This document shows positions 1-7,915 of a stretch of DNA of 64,000 nt, piece by piece. This stretch comes from Thermoproteota archaeon (lineage in GTDB: Archaea > Korarchaeota > Korarchaeia > Korarchaeales > Korarchaeaceae): the NCBI GenBank assembly GCA_027491915.1, contig JAOZGC010000002.1:124001-188000 (forward strand), in the 5' to 3' direction. The notes beneath the pieces were generated by a model that made no database searches, was not told the origin of the DNA, and saw nothing but the letters and a program-made list of their open reading frames with translations. A program made the position numbers and the translations under genes. Within the stretch, counting starts at the first letter, position 1. Each line of letters opens with the position of its first letter.

Positions 1-1544
1 ACAGGGATCCGAGGAACTATGATCTCAGGGTTGCGGTGGTTTTTCCAGGGCCCTACAAAGAATCAATCAACTCCCTTGGCCATCAGCTGATCTACTTCCT
101 GGCGAACTCGGTTGAGGGGGTCATGGCAGAGAGGTTCACGTCGGACATACCCGGTTCCGTAGAATCCGGCTCAAAACTGCGTGATTTTGACGTTGTGTTG
201 GCCTCCGTTCACTACGAAGGGCAGATCCACGTTCTGCTGCGGATGCTCGCGAGGGAAGGGATATTGAGTCCCGGTTCCGGCGATCGCCCAATCGTGATGG
301 CCGGGGGCCCTGCTCTTAGTAATCCCCTACCTGCCTCCGTCTTTCTAGACGGAGTTTTCCTAGGAGATGGGGAGAGATCCGTCCCTGCCGCCATCAGGAC
401 GCTGGCCCAGGGGGGGAGCCCTTCAGATCTATCCGGTTACGGGGTCTACACCGGGGAGGGGAGGGTGAGGTTCGAGAGATCACCCATGGACTTCCTCCCA
501 CCGAGGCAGCTTAGGGCGATCCTCCCCGACGGCAGACGGAACCCATTCCTCTTGGAGGTATCCAGGGGGTGCTCTAACGGGTGCAGGTTCTGCCTCATGG
601 GATGGATCCAGCGTCCCAGGAGGGACAGGAGCTGGTCCGAACTCAGATCTCAGGTTGACCTGGCCAGGGAATTGGGATACGAGAGGATATACCTCATAGG
701 GAGCGACGTCCTAGGGAACCCGAGATCTCTCGACCTGATGAGTTACATCTTGGACAGGGGACTGAGCTTCTCCTTGCCGTCCATCAGGGCCGACAGGATC
801 TCCCAGGATCTGCTGGAGATCATCAGGATGGCCAGAATAAAGAGCGTCTCGCTCGCCCCGGAGACCGGGAGCCTCAACCTGGCCAAGTCAATAAACAAAC
901 CGGTGGATCCGGATATCTACATCTCGACCGCCAGTGACCTCAGAAACGCCGGGGTCAGGAGGATTAAAGCCTATTTCATTCTGGGCCTACCCTTTGAATC
1001 TGAGGAGGACGTCTTGGAATCCGCCCGCCTCGCGTCCAAGATGTCCTCCCCCGGAAATCCCATCAAGGTAACGATAAGCCACTTCGTCCCCAAACCTCAC
1101 ACGCCGTTCGAGCGCCTCCCCATGATCCCTCCGGGCAATTACAGGGAGAGGGTGAGGCTGTTCAGGAGCCACTACGACGGCCCCATAAACGTCATGCATC
1201 CGGGGAGAGCGGCCGTTCAGGCCGCCCTTTGTCTTGGAGACGAGTCCATCGGCAAGATCGCCGTCTCGGCCGCCAGCAGACCTTTCTCCAAATATTCTTA
1301 CTGGAAGATCGCCAGGAGAGAGGGGATAGATCTCGACCGGCTGGTCTACGGGGAGAGGCCTGCTCCCTGGCGCGACGCCGTCGACGTGGGGGTGAGGGCC
1401 GAATTCTTGGAGGAAGAGGCAGATAGGGCCGTTATTGGGGAGATTACTCCATCCTGCGACGAATACTGCTCCCTGTGCGGCGCGTGTCCCCTGGGGTTCC
1501 CCGAGCGAGACGGGGCCACCCGTACATCGAGGCCAGGGCCATGA
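1..1544 (+). CDS. Radical SAM protein, 5'-truncated
   Basis: The reading frame is open to the window edge and the residues before the first GTG (36) read like a normal N-terminal strand, so the true start lies outside the window. Counting from position 36, an N-terminal Rossmann-like region carries GGPALSNP near residue 91. The radical SAM cluster motif is C179-x3-C183-x2-C186. The C-terminus ends in a second Cys-rich motif (CDEYCSLCGAC), suggesting an auxiliary Fe-S site. The layout resembles B12-binding-type radical SAM enzymes of COG1032, but the substrate cannot be told. Its last 101 bp overlap the 3' end of the convergent DUF84 gene. Confidence 0.85.
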   Translation, partial: RDPRNYDLRVAVVFPGPYKESINSLGHQLIYFLANSVEGVMAERFTSDIPGSVESGSKLRDFDVVLASVHYEGQIHVLLRMLAREGILSPGSGDRPIVMAGGPALSNPLPASVFLDGVFLGDGERSVPAAIRTLAQGGSPSDLSGYGVYTGEGRVRFERSPMDFLPPRQLRAILPDGRRNPFLLEVSRGCSNGCRFCLMGWIQRPRRDRSWSELRSQVDLARELGYERIYLIGSDVLGNPRSLDLMSYILDRGLSFSLPSIRADRISQDLLEIIRMARIKSVSLAPETGSLNLAKSINKPVDPDIYISTASDLRNAGVRRIKAYFILGLPFESEEDVLESARLASKMSSPGNPIKVTISHFVPKPHTPFERLPMIPPGNYRERVRLFRSHYDGPINVMHPGRAAVQAALCLGDESIGKIAVSAASRPFSKYSYWKIARREGIDLDRLVYGERPAPWRDAVDVGVRAEFLEEEADRAVIGEITPSCDEYCSLCGACPLGFPERDGATRTSRPGP

Positions 1545-2025
1545 GGACCCCGTGCTCGTACAGGCCCGTCCTGTCCACCGCTCCCCCGGTGAGGAACCCT
1601 ATGGCGCCCTTACCCCTCTTGGCCTCAGGTTCTCCGGTGAGCTGGGCGATAACGTCCCCCAACTCTTCCCCACGGATCAGCCTCTCGAGGATCTCGGGCG
1701 GGCACTCAAACAGCCCCGAGAAACCCCTCCCGACGGTGCCGTCCCTAGCCACCACGTAGACCAGCCCGCCGAGGTAGTGGACGCCCGCTACCCTCACGAC
1801 TCCGCCCTCTATGCCCACCCCGAAATCAGCTCTGGCAACGATCTCCATCGCCCTCTCCGCCCTGTTCTTTGCCCCCCTCAATACCTCCGAGTAGAAGGGC
1901 TCCGGCGAGGTCCCGCTGCTGACTTTAACCGCCTTTACCTCGGGGATTTCTCCGAAGAAGGCTCCAAAGGCCCTCTTCACCGCGTTGACCTTAACCGGAT
2001 TGTCCGACCCGACGGCCGCCAGCAT
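1444..2025 (-). CDS. Inosine/xanthosine triphosphatase, DUF84/YjjX family
   Basis: The family hydrolyses ITP/XTP to keep deaminated purines out of nucleic acids. The N-terminus MLAAVGSDNPVKVNAV matches the family's substrate-binding opening, followed by GVGIEGG near the middle and DRTGLYEHGVLMAL near the end. I chose ATG 2025; the open frame reaches 2226 but the extension is not family-like and would cross the promoter. About 23 C-terminal residues are encoded opposite the Cys motif of the upstream radical SAM gene, so the tail looks lineage-specific. A TATA box at 2047-2058 suggests a nearly leaderless transcript. Confidence 0.82.
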   Translation of the reverse strand: MLAAVGSDNPVKVNAVKRAFGAFFGEIPEVKAVKVSSGTSPEPFYSEVLRGAKNRAERAMEIVARADFGVGIEGGVVRVAGVHYLGGLVYVVARDGTVGRGFSGLFECPPEILERLIRGEELGDVIAQLTGEPEAKRGKGAIGFLTGGAVDRTGLYEHGVLMALASMYGWPRLARGTPGDTRRTGSSIRRRME

Positions 2026-2046
2026 CTCCTTCCGGTTCTCCGGGGC

Positions 2047-2058
2047 AAATATTAATTG
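2047..2058. promoter_or_regulatory. Shared divergent TATA box
   Basis: The near-palindromic AAATATTAATTG lies about 28 nt from the DUF84 ATG (2025, minus) and 24-36 nt from the TTG 2077 / ATG 2089 of the plus-strand small protein. One box could serve both genes. Confidence 0.5.
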
Positions 2059-2088
2059 AGATCGGGGACCACCTGATTGGTGGGCGTC

Positions 2089-2367
2089 ATGCCAACTTAC
2101 GTGTTCCTCGTCTTTTACAAACTGGACTACCTCTCTCCAGAGGACGAGGAGAAGGCCAGGAGACAGTGGGAGGACATAATGGAAGAGTGGCCGGCCGAGG
2201 TAAGGTTCGTGGGAGTCTTCGACCACGCCTGGGGGACAGAGTACAACGGTTTTATAATGATGGAGGGTGAGAGCATGGATGCTTATGTCAAATTCTGGAA
2301 ATGGTTCAGAGACAAGATCCGATGGTACGTTAAAGAGACAAAAACGGTCATAGCCGTGAAGAGGTGA
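2089..2367 (+). CDS. Small aromatic-rich protein of unknown function
   Basis: A 92-residue protein I do not recognise by name. It begins with a hydrophobic strand (PTYVFLVFYK), then an acidic helix rich in Glu/Arg/Trp, a strand around RFVGVFDHAWG, and a Trp-rich helix before a final strand (TVIAVKR). The alternation suggests a small dimeric alpha+beta barrel fold such as DUF3303-like proteins; this is inference from pattern only. ATG 2089 was preferred; an in-frame TTG at 2077 sits exactly where a leaderless start would fall. The 3' end overlaps the convergent truA gene by 20 bp. Confidence 0.65.
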   Translation: MPTYVFLVFYKLDYLSPEDEEKARRQWEDIMEEWPAEVRFVGVFDHAWGTEYNGFIMMEGESMDAYVKFWKWFRDKIRWYVKETKTVIAVKR

Positions 2368-3097
2368 GCCTGCGTAGCATAGACGAGCGGAGCAGGAGTC
2401 CGGTCCCCCAGCCCCTGGCCTCCTCCTCCCACCTCCTCAGGAATCTGGATATCTGCCTCGGATAGACCTCGAATTCAGCGTCGCACTTGGTCTCCGCCAG
2501 GAGCAGGCCCTCGCCGGGCGCGGTGGAGACGGTCGGTCTCCCCATCCTCACGTAATTCTCCGCCGCGCCCACGATCCTCCTGACCGCCTCCCAGCAGAAC
2601 CTCTCCCCGGATATTCTTATCAAGATCCCCCAATCCACCTCTTCCACCCCGACGTCGTCGACCTCGAGCCGCCCCCCTCCCCTGCACAGCCTGCTAGGTC
2701 CCAGGGACAGGGCGGCCTCCAATCCCTCTCTGAAGACCTCCGGATCCAAAGGCCCCGGGATGAAGTAGACGTAGGTCTTGAGGCGACAGACGTCCCTCAA
2801 CCTGACTCCCTCAGGCGCCTTCCCCATGGCCCATGCGGAGACGTCCCCTGGCAACAGGTAGTTCAGCCTCCCGATGCGGCACGGAGAGCCGGGACTTCCA
2901 ACGACCGACACCACGTTATCCAGCGCCGATACTCCCCTGTCCGTCCTGGAAGAGACCTCCAGCCTCGGCTGAGTTTCGGCGCATTCAGATCTCCTTAGGG
3001 CCTCCTCCAACTCCCCCTGAACCGTCCTCAACCCCGGCTGCCTCGCGAATCCGTGGAACCCCGGGCCCAGGTAGGCCACCCTCAGCAGGAGCCTCAA
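2348..3097 (-). CDS. truA: tRNA pseudouridine synthase TruA (Pus3-like)
   Basis: Makes pseudouridine at positions 38-40 in the tRNA anticodon arm. The N-terminus has the family's YLGPGFHGFARQPG motif and the catalytic Asp is in SSRTDRGVSA (D53 with this start). I chose TTG 3097 because a TATA box (3115-3128) lies 25 nt upstream, giving a leaderless start; a longer frame from TTG 3154 exists but would include that promoter. With 249 residues it is close to the usual archaeal length. It is divergent from the PHI gene with which it appears to share the TATA box. Confidence 0.88.
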   Translation of the reverse strand: MRLLLRVAYLGPGFHGFARQPGLRTVQGELEEALRRSECAETQPRLEVSSRTDRGVSALDNVVSVVGSPGSPCRIGRLNYLLPGDVSAWAMGKAPEGVRLRDVCRLKTYVYFIPGPLDPEVFREGLEAALSLGPSRLCRGGGRLEVDDVGVEEVDWGILIRISGERFCWEAVRRIVGAAENYVRMGRPTVSTAPGEGLLLAETKCDAEFEVYPRQISRFLRRWEEEARGWGTGLLLRSSMLRRLTSSRL

Positions 3098-3114
3098 CGG
3101 CGGCGGCTCCCCCC

Positions 3115-3128
3115 GTTTTATTATATGG
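3115..3128. promoter_or_regulatory. Bidirectional TATA box between truA and PHI gene
   Basis: GTTTTATTATATGG is centred at 3122, 25 nt from the truA TTG (3097) and 23 nt from the PHI GTG (3145). No other AT-rich element exists in the 47-bp gap, so one box probably drives both leaderless genes. Confidence 0.65.
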
Positions 3129-3144
3129 TCGACCGATCTCTTGG

Positions 3145-3747
3145 GTGCCCCCAACGGGTGTCGCCGAGAAAGCCCTGAGGCTCACGGAAATGATTCGGGA
3201 GAACCTGTCGAAGGTGGATGAGGGGGAACTGGATGGCCTAATAAGGGCCCTCCTGAGGACCATAGGCTCAGGGAAGATCTTCGTCGTCGGCGCTGGAAGG
3301 TCCGGTCTGGTCGGCAGGGCATTCGCAATGAGGTTGATGCACGTTGGATTCAGCGTCTACGTTGTTGGAGAGACCGTCACCCCTGCCCTCAAACCGGGAG
3401 ACGTTCTAATTGCGATAAGTGGGTCGGGAGAAACTAGATACCCCATAACCATAGCCCAAGAGGCCAAGAAGATAGGGGCCCTGGTGGTGGCCGTGACCAG
3501 CTTTCCGAATTCCACCTTGGGCAGCCTCGCCGACGCCGTGGTGACCATAGGGGGGAGAGTCGTCCCGAGGGGACAGAAAGACTACGAGGCCAGACAGATA
3601 ATGGGGATACACGAACCCCTGACCCCGCTGGGGACTCTGTTCGAGTTGAGCGCCATGGTCCTGCTGGACGCCGTTATAGCGGAGATGGTCCACCTGTTGG
3701 GTAAGAGCGAGGAGGACCTGGCGAACCGACATGCCACAGTCGAGTGA
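3145..3747 (+). CDS. 6-phospho-3-hexuloisomerase (SIS domain)
   Basis: A 200-residue single SIS-domain protein. It shows the phosphosugar-binding signatures VGAGRSG and SGSGETRYP, then the FELSAMVLLDAVIAE helix typical of PHI enzymes. PHI interconverts 3-hexulose-6-phosphate and fructose-6-phosphate and in archaea feeds the reverse ribulose-monophosphate route to ribulose-5-phosphate for nucleotide synthesis. The partner hexulose-phosphate synthase is not in this window. GTG 3145 lies 23 nt after the TATA box centre; the longer open frame to 2833 is antisense to truA. It overlaps the start of cca by 17 nt, so the two are probably co-transcribed. Confidence 0.85.
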   Translation: MPPTGVAEKALRLTEMIRENLSKVDEGELDGLIRALLRTIGSGKIFVVGAGRSGLVGRAFAMRLMHVGFSVYVVGETVTPALKPGDVLIAISGSGETRYPITIAQEAKKIGALVVAVTSFPNSTLGSLADAVVTIGGRVVPRGQKDYEARQIMGIHEPLTPLGTLFELSAMVLLDAVIAEMVHLLGKSEEDLANRHATVE

Positions 3748-5125
3748 GGAGAAGCTGAGTGAGATCCTGGATTTGGCGGCCGCCCGGGTGACCCCCTCCA
3801 GGGAGGAGAGGGAGAGGGTCAGGGAGGTCGTTTCGCGGGCCGCGTCCAAGATGAGGGAGGCCCTCTCCAAGCTGGGCGTCAGGGCTCACGTGACGTTGGT
3901 CGGATCGATCGCGAGGGATACTTGGATATCAGGGGAGGCCGACGTTGACCTGTTCGTCCTCTTCAATAGGGATTTCCCGCCGGAGAGGCTCGGTCCCACT
4001 GTTCTAGAGGCGGCAGGCGCGGCCTTCGGTTCTTACGAACTTCGGTACTCGAGTCACCCCTACGCCAGGGTAACCTTAAACGGGTACCACGTGGACATAG
4101 TCCCGGCCTACGAGATAAGGGACGCCAGCGAGCTGGTAACCGCGGTGGACAGGAGCACCCTCCACAACTCATACCTAATTGAGAGGATGACCGAAGAGCA
4201 CAGAAAACAGGCCAGACTGCTCCGGGCCTTCATGAAGGCCATCGGAGCCTACGGGGCCGAGGTCAAGGTGGGGGGATTCAGCGGATATCTATGCGATCTG
4301 CTCATACTGGCTTACGGATCCTTCTTGAACCTCCTCCGTCGATCCATCGAGTGGAGGGAACCTCAGCTGGTGACTGTGGGAGGAGTCCTCCCAACGATGG
4401 ACATAGACTCCTACGGCAGGCCCCCCCTATTGGTTCCCGACCCGGTTGACCCCAGGAGGAACGCCGCCGCGGCGGTGAGCAGGACCCAGTTTCACCGCTT
4501 CAGGGCCGCCGCCAAATCTTTCCTGAGGTCTCCCTCGGTGAGCTTCTTCTCCGGGTGGGGAGGGAGACCCCACGTCCCTACCGCGTCCGAGGTGGTTGGG
4601 CGCAGGCTGGACCACATCCTCTTGGTGAAGTTCAGATCTCCTGCCCCTCCAGACACGGTCTGGACCCAGGTGAGGGCGGCGGAGAGGTACTTGGTCTCCG
4701 GTCTCGAGAGGGAGGAGTTCAGGGTACTCGGCTCCGACTCGTGGACGGACGAGCGGGGCGTCGCCGCCGTGCTGGTGGAGCCCTACTCCTTGAATCTCCC
4801 TCCGGTCGTCAGGAGGGTGGGGCCGCCGGTGTGCACCGACTGGGAGGAGGGATTCCTGGCCCGCCACCTGAAATCGGATCGATTGATCGCCGGACCCACC
4901 GTGGAGGGTGACAGGTGGGTGGTCCTGCTGAGAAGGAGGTGGACGGCGGCTGCCGATCTCCTCGCTCACCTGTGTGACTCTGCTGGCATGCCCAAACTTC
5001 TGAGGGGAGGATCTCCCGAGGTGATCCCAGGGAGGGAGGCCATCTCCGACCGGGATGTGGCCGACTTCGTAGAATCCTATCTCTTCGCTGGCGAACCCTT
5101 TGCCGCTGGTCTAGTCGATCCCTAG
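3731..5125 (+). CDS. cca: CCA-adding enzyme, archaeal class I
   Basis: Adds or repairs the 3'-terminal CCA of tRNAs. The nucleotidyltransferase motif is VGSIARDTW (G58-S59) followed by DVD (D71, D73), with the third carboxylate in VDIVPAYE (D122), the class I arrangement. The 464-residue length fits archaeal Cca with its central, body and tail domains. Both tRNA genes in this window already encode CCA, so a repair role is likely here. The 3' end overlaps the convergent enolase gene by 15 bp. Confidence 0.93.
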   Translation: MPQSSEEKLSEILDLAAARVTPSREERERVREVVSRAASKMREALSKLGVRAHVTLVGSIARDTWISGEADVDLFVLFNRDFPPERLGPTVLEAAGAAFGSYELRYSSHPYARVTLNGYHVDIVPAYEIRDASELVTAVDRSTLHNSYLIERMTEEHRKQARLLRAFMKAIGAYGAEVKVGGFSGYLCDLLILAYGSFLNLLRRSIEWREPQLVTVGGVLPTMDIDSYGRPPLLVPDPVDPRRNAAAAVSRTQFHRFRAAAKSFLRSPSVSFFSGWGGRPHVPTASEVVGRRLDHILLVKFRSPAPPDTVWTQVRAAERYLVSGLEREEFRVLGSDSWTDERGVAAVLVEPYSLNLPPVVRRVGPPVCTDWEEGFLARHLKSDRLIAGPTVEGDRWVVLLRRRWTAAADLLAHLCDSAGMPKLLRGGSPEVIPGREAISDRDVADFVESYLFAGEPFAAGLVDP

Positions 5126-6415
5126 AGCCGATTCCCCGGCGAAGACCGCCTCTGAGCCGAGTTCCTCCTCTATCTCCAGCAGCCTGTTGTACTTGGAGAC
5201 CCTCTCGCCGCGCGCCGGGGCCCCCGCCTTTATTTGTCCACATCTTAGGCCCACCGCCAAGTCGGCTATTGCTGGATCCGTCGTCTCGCCCGACCGGTGG
5301 CTCACCATCACCGAATAGCCTGCTCTGAGGGCAACTTCGGCGCAGTGAAGGGACTCGCTCAGGGTTCCTATCTGATTTATCTTCAGGAGAAGGGCGTTTC
5401 CCGCCCTCATCTTTATCCCTTTCTTCAACCTCTCCACGTTCGTTGTGAAGAAGTCGTCCCCCACAAGCTGGACTCTTCCCCCTATTTTTTTCGTTAAGGA
5501 GGAAAACGACTCGAAATCCTCCTCGTGAAACGGGTCCTCTATGCTCACTATCGGATACCTCTCCACCAGATCAAGGTAGAAATCTTCCATCTCTCCAGGG
5601 GACATGGACCTCCCGTCCACGAGGTACTTACCGTCCTCCTCGTCGAAAAACCCGCTGGCCGCGGCGTCGAGCGCCAGCTTAACCTTCCCTGAGAATCCAA
5701 CCTCCTCTATCGCCCCGACCAAGATCTCCAGCGCCTCCTCTGATCTACCGATGGGTGGGGCGAACCCCCCCTCATCTCCGAGGTTCTTGGCCGATCTGCC
5801 GTACTTTCCAATCAACAGGGACTTGAGCTCCCTGTAAACCTCCACCCCGGCGAACAGCGCCTCTCTGAACGTGTTGAACCTGAGCGGAACTATCATGAAC
5901 TCTTGTATGGCCAACTCGTTGCCGGCGTGGACACCTCCGTTTATTACGTTCATGAAGGGAACGGGAATCTCCCGCGCTCCCACTCCCCCCAGGTACCTGT
6001 AGAGGGGCTCCCCCAGGCCTGCGGCGGCCGCCCTGGCGGTCGCCATGGAAACCGACAGGATCGCGTTTCCCCCGAACCTTGACTTGTTCTTGGTCCCGTC
6101 CGCCCTCACCATCGCCTCGTCAATTTCCCACTGCCTCCTGACGTCTCTCCCCCTCACGACCTCGGCCAGGGGACCCTCAACATTCGCCACCGCGGTCAGG
6201 ACCCCCCTCCCTCCCAACCTCTTTCCGCCGTCTCTCAGCTCGAAGGCCTCGGATCTGCCTCGAGACGCGCCCGCCGGAACCGAGAAGGAGCCAGAGAAAC
6301 CCCCCTCCGTTGAGATCCTGGTCATTATGGTAGGCTCTCCCCTAGAGTCGAGGATCTCCATCGCCCTGACCTCTGATATCGAGAAGGCCGCCAACCCAGA
6401 CCCCACGTCGGGCAT
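5111..6415 (-). CDS. eno: Enolase
   Basis: Converts 2-phosphoglycerate to phosphoenolpyruvate. Hallmarks include EILDSRGEPT at the N-terminus, SRGRSEA, IEDPFHEED with the metal-binding Glu/Asp, the catalytic Lys in LLLKINQIGT and the SHRSGETTD loop. The 434-residue length is normal. ATG 6415 was taken, but the TATA box at 6428-6440 lies only about 19 nt upstream, so transcription may begin inside the first codons and GTG 6406 or TTG 6394 may be the real leaderless start. In several archaea enolase sits downstream of the uS9 operon; here it is detached. Confidence 0.95.
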   Translation of the reverse strand: MPDVGSGLAAFSISEVRAMEILDSRGEPTIMTRISTEGGFSGSFSVPAGASRGRSEAFELRDGGKRLGGRGVLTAVANVEGPLAEVVRGRDVRRQWEIDEAMVRADGTKNKSRFGGNAILSVSMATARAAAAGLGEPLYRYLGGVGAREIPVPFMNVINGGVHAGNELAIQEFMIVPLRFNTFREALFAGVEVYRELKSLLIGKYGRSAKNLGDEGGFAPPIGRSEEALEILVGAIEEVGFSGKVKLALDAAASGFFDEEDGKYLVDGRSMSPGEMEDFYLDLVERYPIVSIEDPFHEEDFESFSSLTKKIGGRVQLVGDDFFTTNVERLKKGIKMRAGNALLLKINQIGTLSESLHCAEVALRAGYSVMVSHRSGETTDPAIADLAVGLRCGQIKAGAPARGERVSKYNRLLEIEEELGSEAVFAGESALGID

Positions 6416-6427
6416 CTCCCGGCGCCG

Positions 6428-6440
6428 AAATATAATAATC
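6428..6440 (-). promoter_or_regulatory. TATA box for enolase
   Basis: GATTATTATATTT on the minus strand is an isolated AT-rich element in the 81-bp gap between eno and the M42 peptidase gene. Confidence 0.5.
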
Positions 6441-6496
6441 GGCGGGACCAGCGCCGTTTTAATCGTCCCGTCGCGACCTTCCACCGGCGTTTTCGG

Positions 6497-7546
6497 ATGG
6501 ATAGGGAGTGGGAAGAAGAGGTCATCTCTATAATAGAATCTCTGGTGTCTATCCCGACGGTCACGGGACACGAGCACACCGCCGTCGAGAAGATCGGGGA
6601 CATGCTCTCGGATGTCGTCGACGAGGTATCCTCCGACAGGTGGGGCAACCTGGTGGCGACCGTGAATCCCGGATCGGACAGATCCCTGATGCTCGCGGCC
6701 CACTTGGATCAGATAGGGTTCATCGTGACGTCGGTGGACGAGGACGGATTCATCAGATTCGCCCCCGTGGGGGGGTGGGATCCACGCGTCGCCTATGGCT
6801 CCAGGGTCCTCCTGCTGGCGGAGGGCGGTCTAGTTCCTGGGGTCATAGGATCCGTCCCTCCCCACCTCAGGGAGAGGACGAAGGGTGAGGAGAAGCTGGA
6901 TTTCAAGGATCTAGCGATGGACGTTGGAGCCTCCTCCAGGGAAGAGGTGGAATCCATTGGAATAGGGGTTGGAACCTACGCCGTCCCGGATCTCAGCATC
7001 TGGAAGACCGCGGTTGGCACCAGAATATGCGGGCCGGGGATGGACGATAAATCGGGCCTGGCCTCCATCTTGGTTGCAGCCAAGATGCTGGCCCGAGGAC
7101 CAGGGACCGACGCCGCCGTGCACTTTGTCTCCACCGTGCAGGAGGAGATAGGCCTGAGGGGGGCGGCGATGGCGGCCTTCAACCTATCTCCCGACGTCGC
7201 GATCGCGGTCGACGTGACCCACGCCAGGGCCCCGGGGATCCCCCGGGACAGGGTTAGGGTGGAGCTCGGCAAGGGGCCCGTGATATCTCTTGGTCCCATA
7301 TACCACAGAGAGGTGGTAGACCTCCTTTTGAGGGCCGCCGACAAGGTCGGGGCCCCTTATCAGAAGGAGGCGGATCCCAGGGGAAGGGGCACGGATACGT
7401 GGGCGATTCAGACGGCCAGGGGAGGGATTAAGACGGGTCTACTCTCCATACCTAATAGATACATGCACAGTCCCGTAGAGATGGTGGATGTGACCGACGT
7501 CTACAACGCTGGCAGGATCCTGGCTGCCGCCGCCACCCTGATCTAA
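6497..7546 (+). CDS. M42 family aminopeptidase (TET-like)
   Basis: A di-metal aminopeptidase of the family that forms tetrahedral dodecamers degrading peptides released by the proteasome. Metal and catalytic motifs are in order: AHLDQIGF, GPGMDDKSGL (bridging Asp), QEEIGLRG (catalytic Glu), the DVTHA segment and a C-terminal MHSPVEMV His. The 349-residue length is typical, and a PDZ-like insert follows the first motif. The upstream GTTTTAATC at 6456-6464 is a plausible TATA element. Which peptide N-termini it prefers cannot be read from the sequence. Confidence 0.9.
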   Translation: MDREWEEEVISIIESLVSIPTVTGHEHTAVEKIGDMLSDVVDEVSSDRWGNLVATVNPGSDRSLMLAAHLDQIGFIVTSVDEDGFIRFAPVGGWDPRVAYGSRVLLLAEGGLVPGVIGSVPPHLRERTKGEEKLDFKDLAMDVGASSREEVESIGIGVGTYAVPDLSIWKTAVGTRICGPGMDDKSGLASILVAAKMLARGPGTDAAVHFVSTVQEEIGLRGAAMAAFNLSPDVAIAVDVTHARAPGIPRDRVRVELGKGPVISLGPIYHREVVDLLLRAADKVGAPYQKEADPRGRGTDTWAIQTARGGIKTGLLSIPNRYMHSPVEMVDVTDVYNAGRILAAAATLI

Positions 7547-7549
7547 CGC

Positions 7550-7915
7550 CTAGCACGTCACATGAAATATCCCCAGGACGTCGACCCCGGCCGATTCCAT
7601 CTCGTTGAAGTCTCTTATGACCTCAGGCGTTGGCCCGACCACGACCCTCTCCACTCTGGATCTCAGCATCTCCAGGTCCTCGACGGGCAGCGCCCCATAC
7701 TGTCCGGTCCCGATCACCACTGCCTGCGGGGGGTTGTCCCCCAAATAACTCCTGACCTCGGCCCACGTCAGGGGAGTGTGCCCGTGCGTTCTCCTCAGGC
7801 GGGAAGAGATCTCCTTTTTCCTCTCCTCGATCGAATCTCCCCTGACGACCACGTCGTGATGGTATTTCCTACCTGACACCGAGATCCACCCGAATCCCGT
7901 CTCATCCACCTTCAA
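7550..7915 (-). CDS. MTH938/DUF498 domain protein
   Basis: A 121-residue single-domain protein of the MTH938 (NDUFAF3/AAMDC) family. It shows the opening GFGWISVSGRKYHHDVVV, the central PPQAVVIGTGQYG and VDVLGIFHVTC at the C-terminus. The biochemical role of the archaeal family is unknown; eukaryotic relatives assist complex I assembly or metabolic regulation. Its start overlaps the pheT 3' end by 14 nt, so it is the third gene of the pheST operon and ends only 3 nt from the convergent M42 gene stop. Confidence 0.85.
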   Translation of the reverse strand: MKVDETGFGWISVSGRKYHHDVVVRGDSIEERKKEISSRLRRTHGHTPLTWAEVRSYLGDNPPQAVVIGTGQYGALPVEDLEMLRSRVERVVVGPTPEVIRDFNEMESAGVDVLGIFHVTC

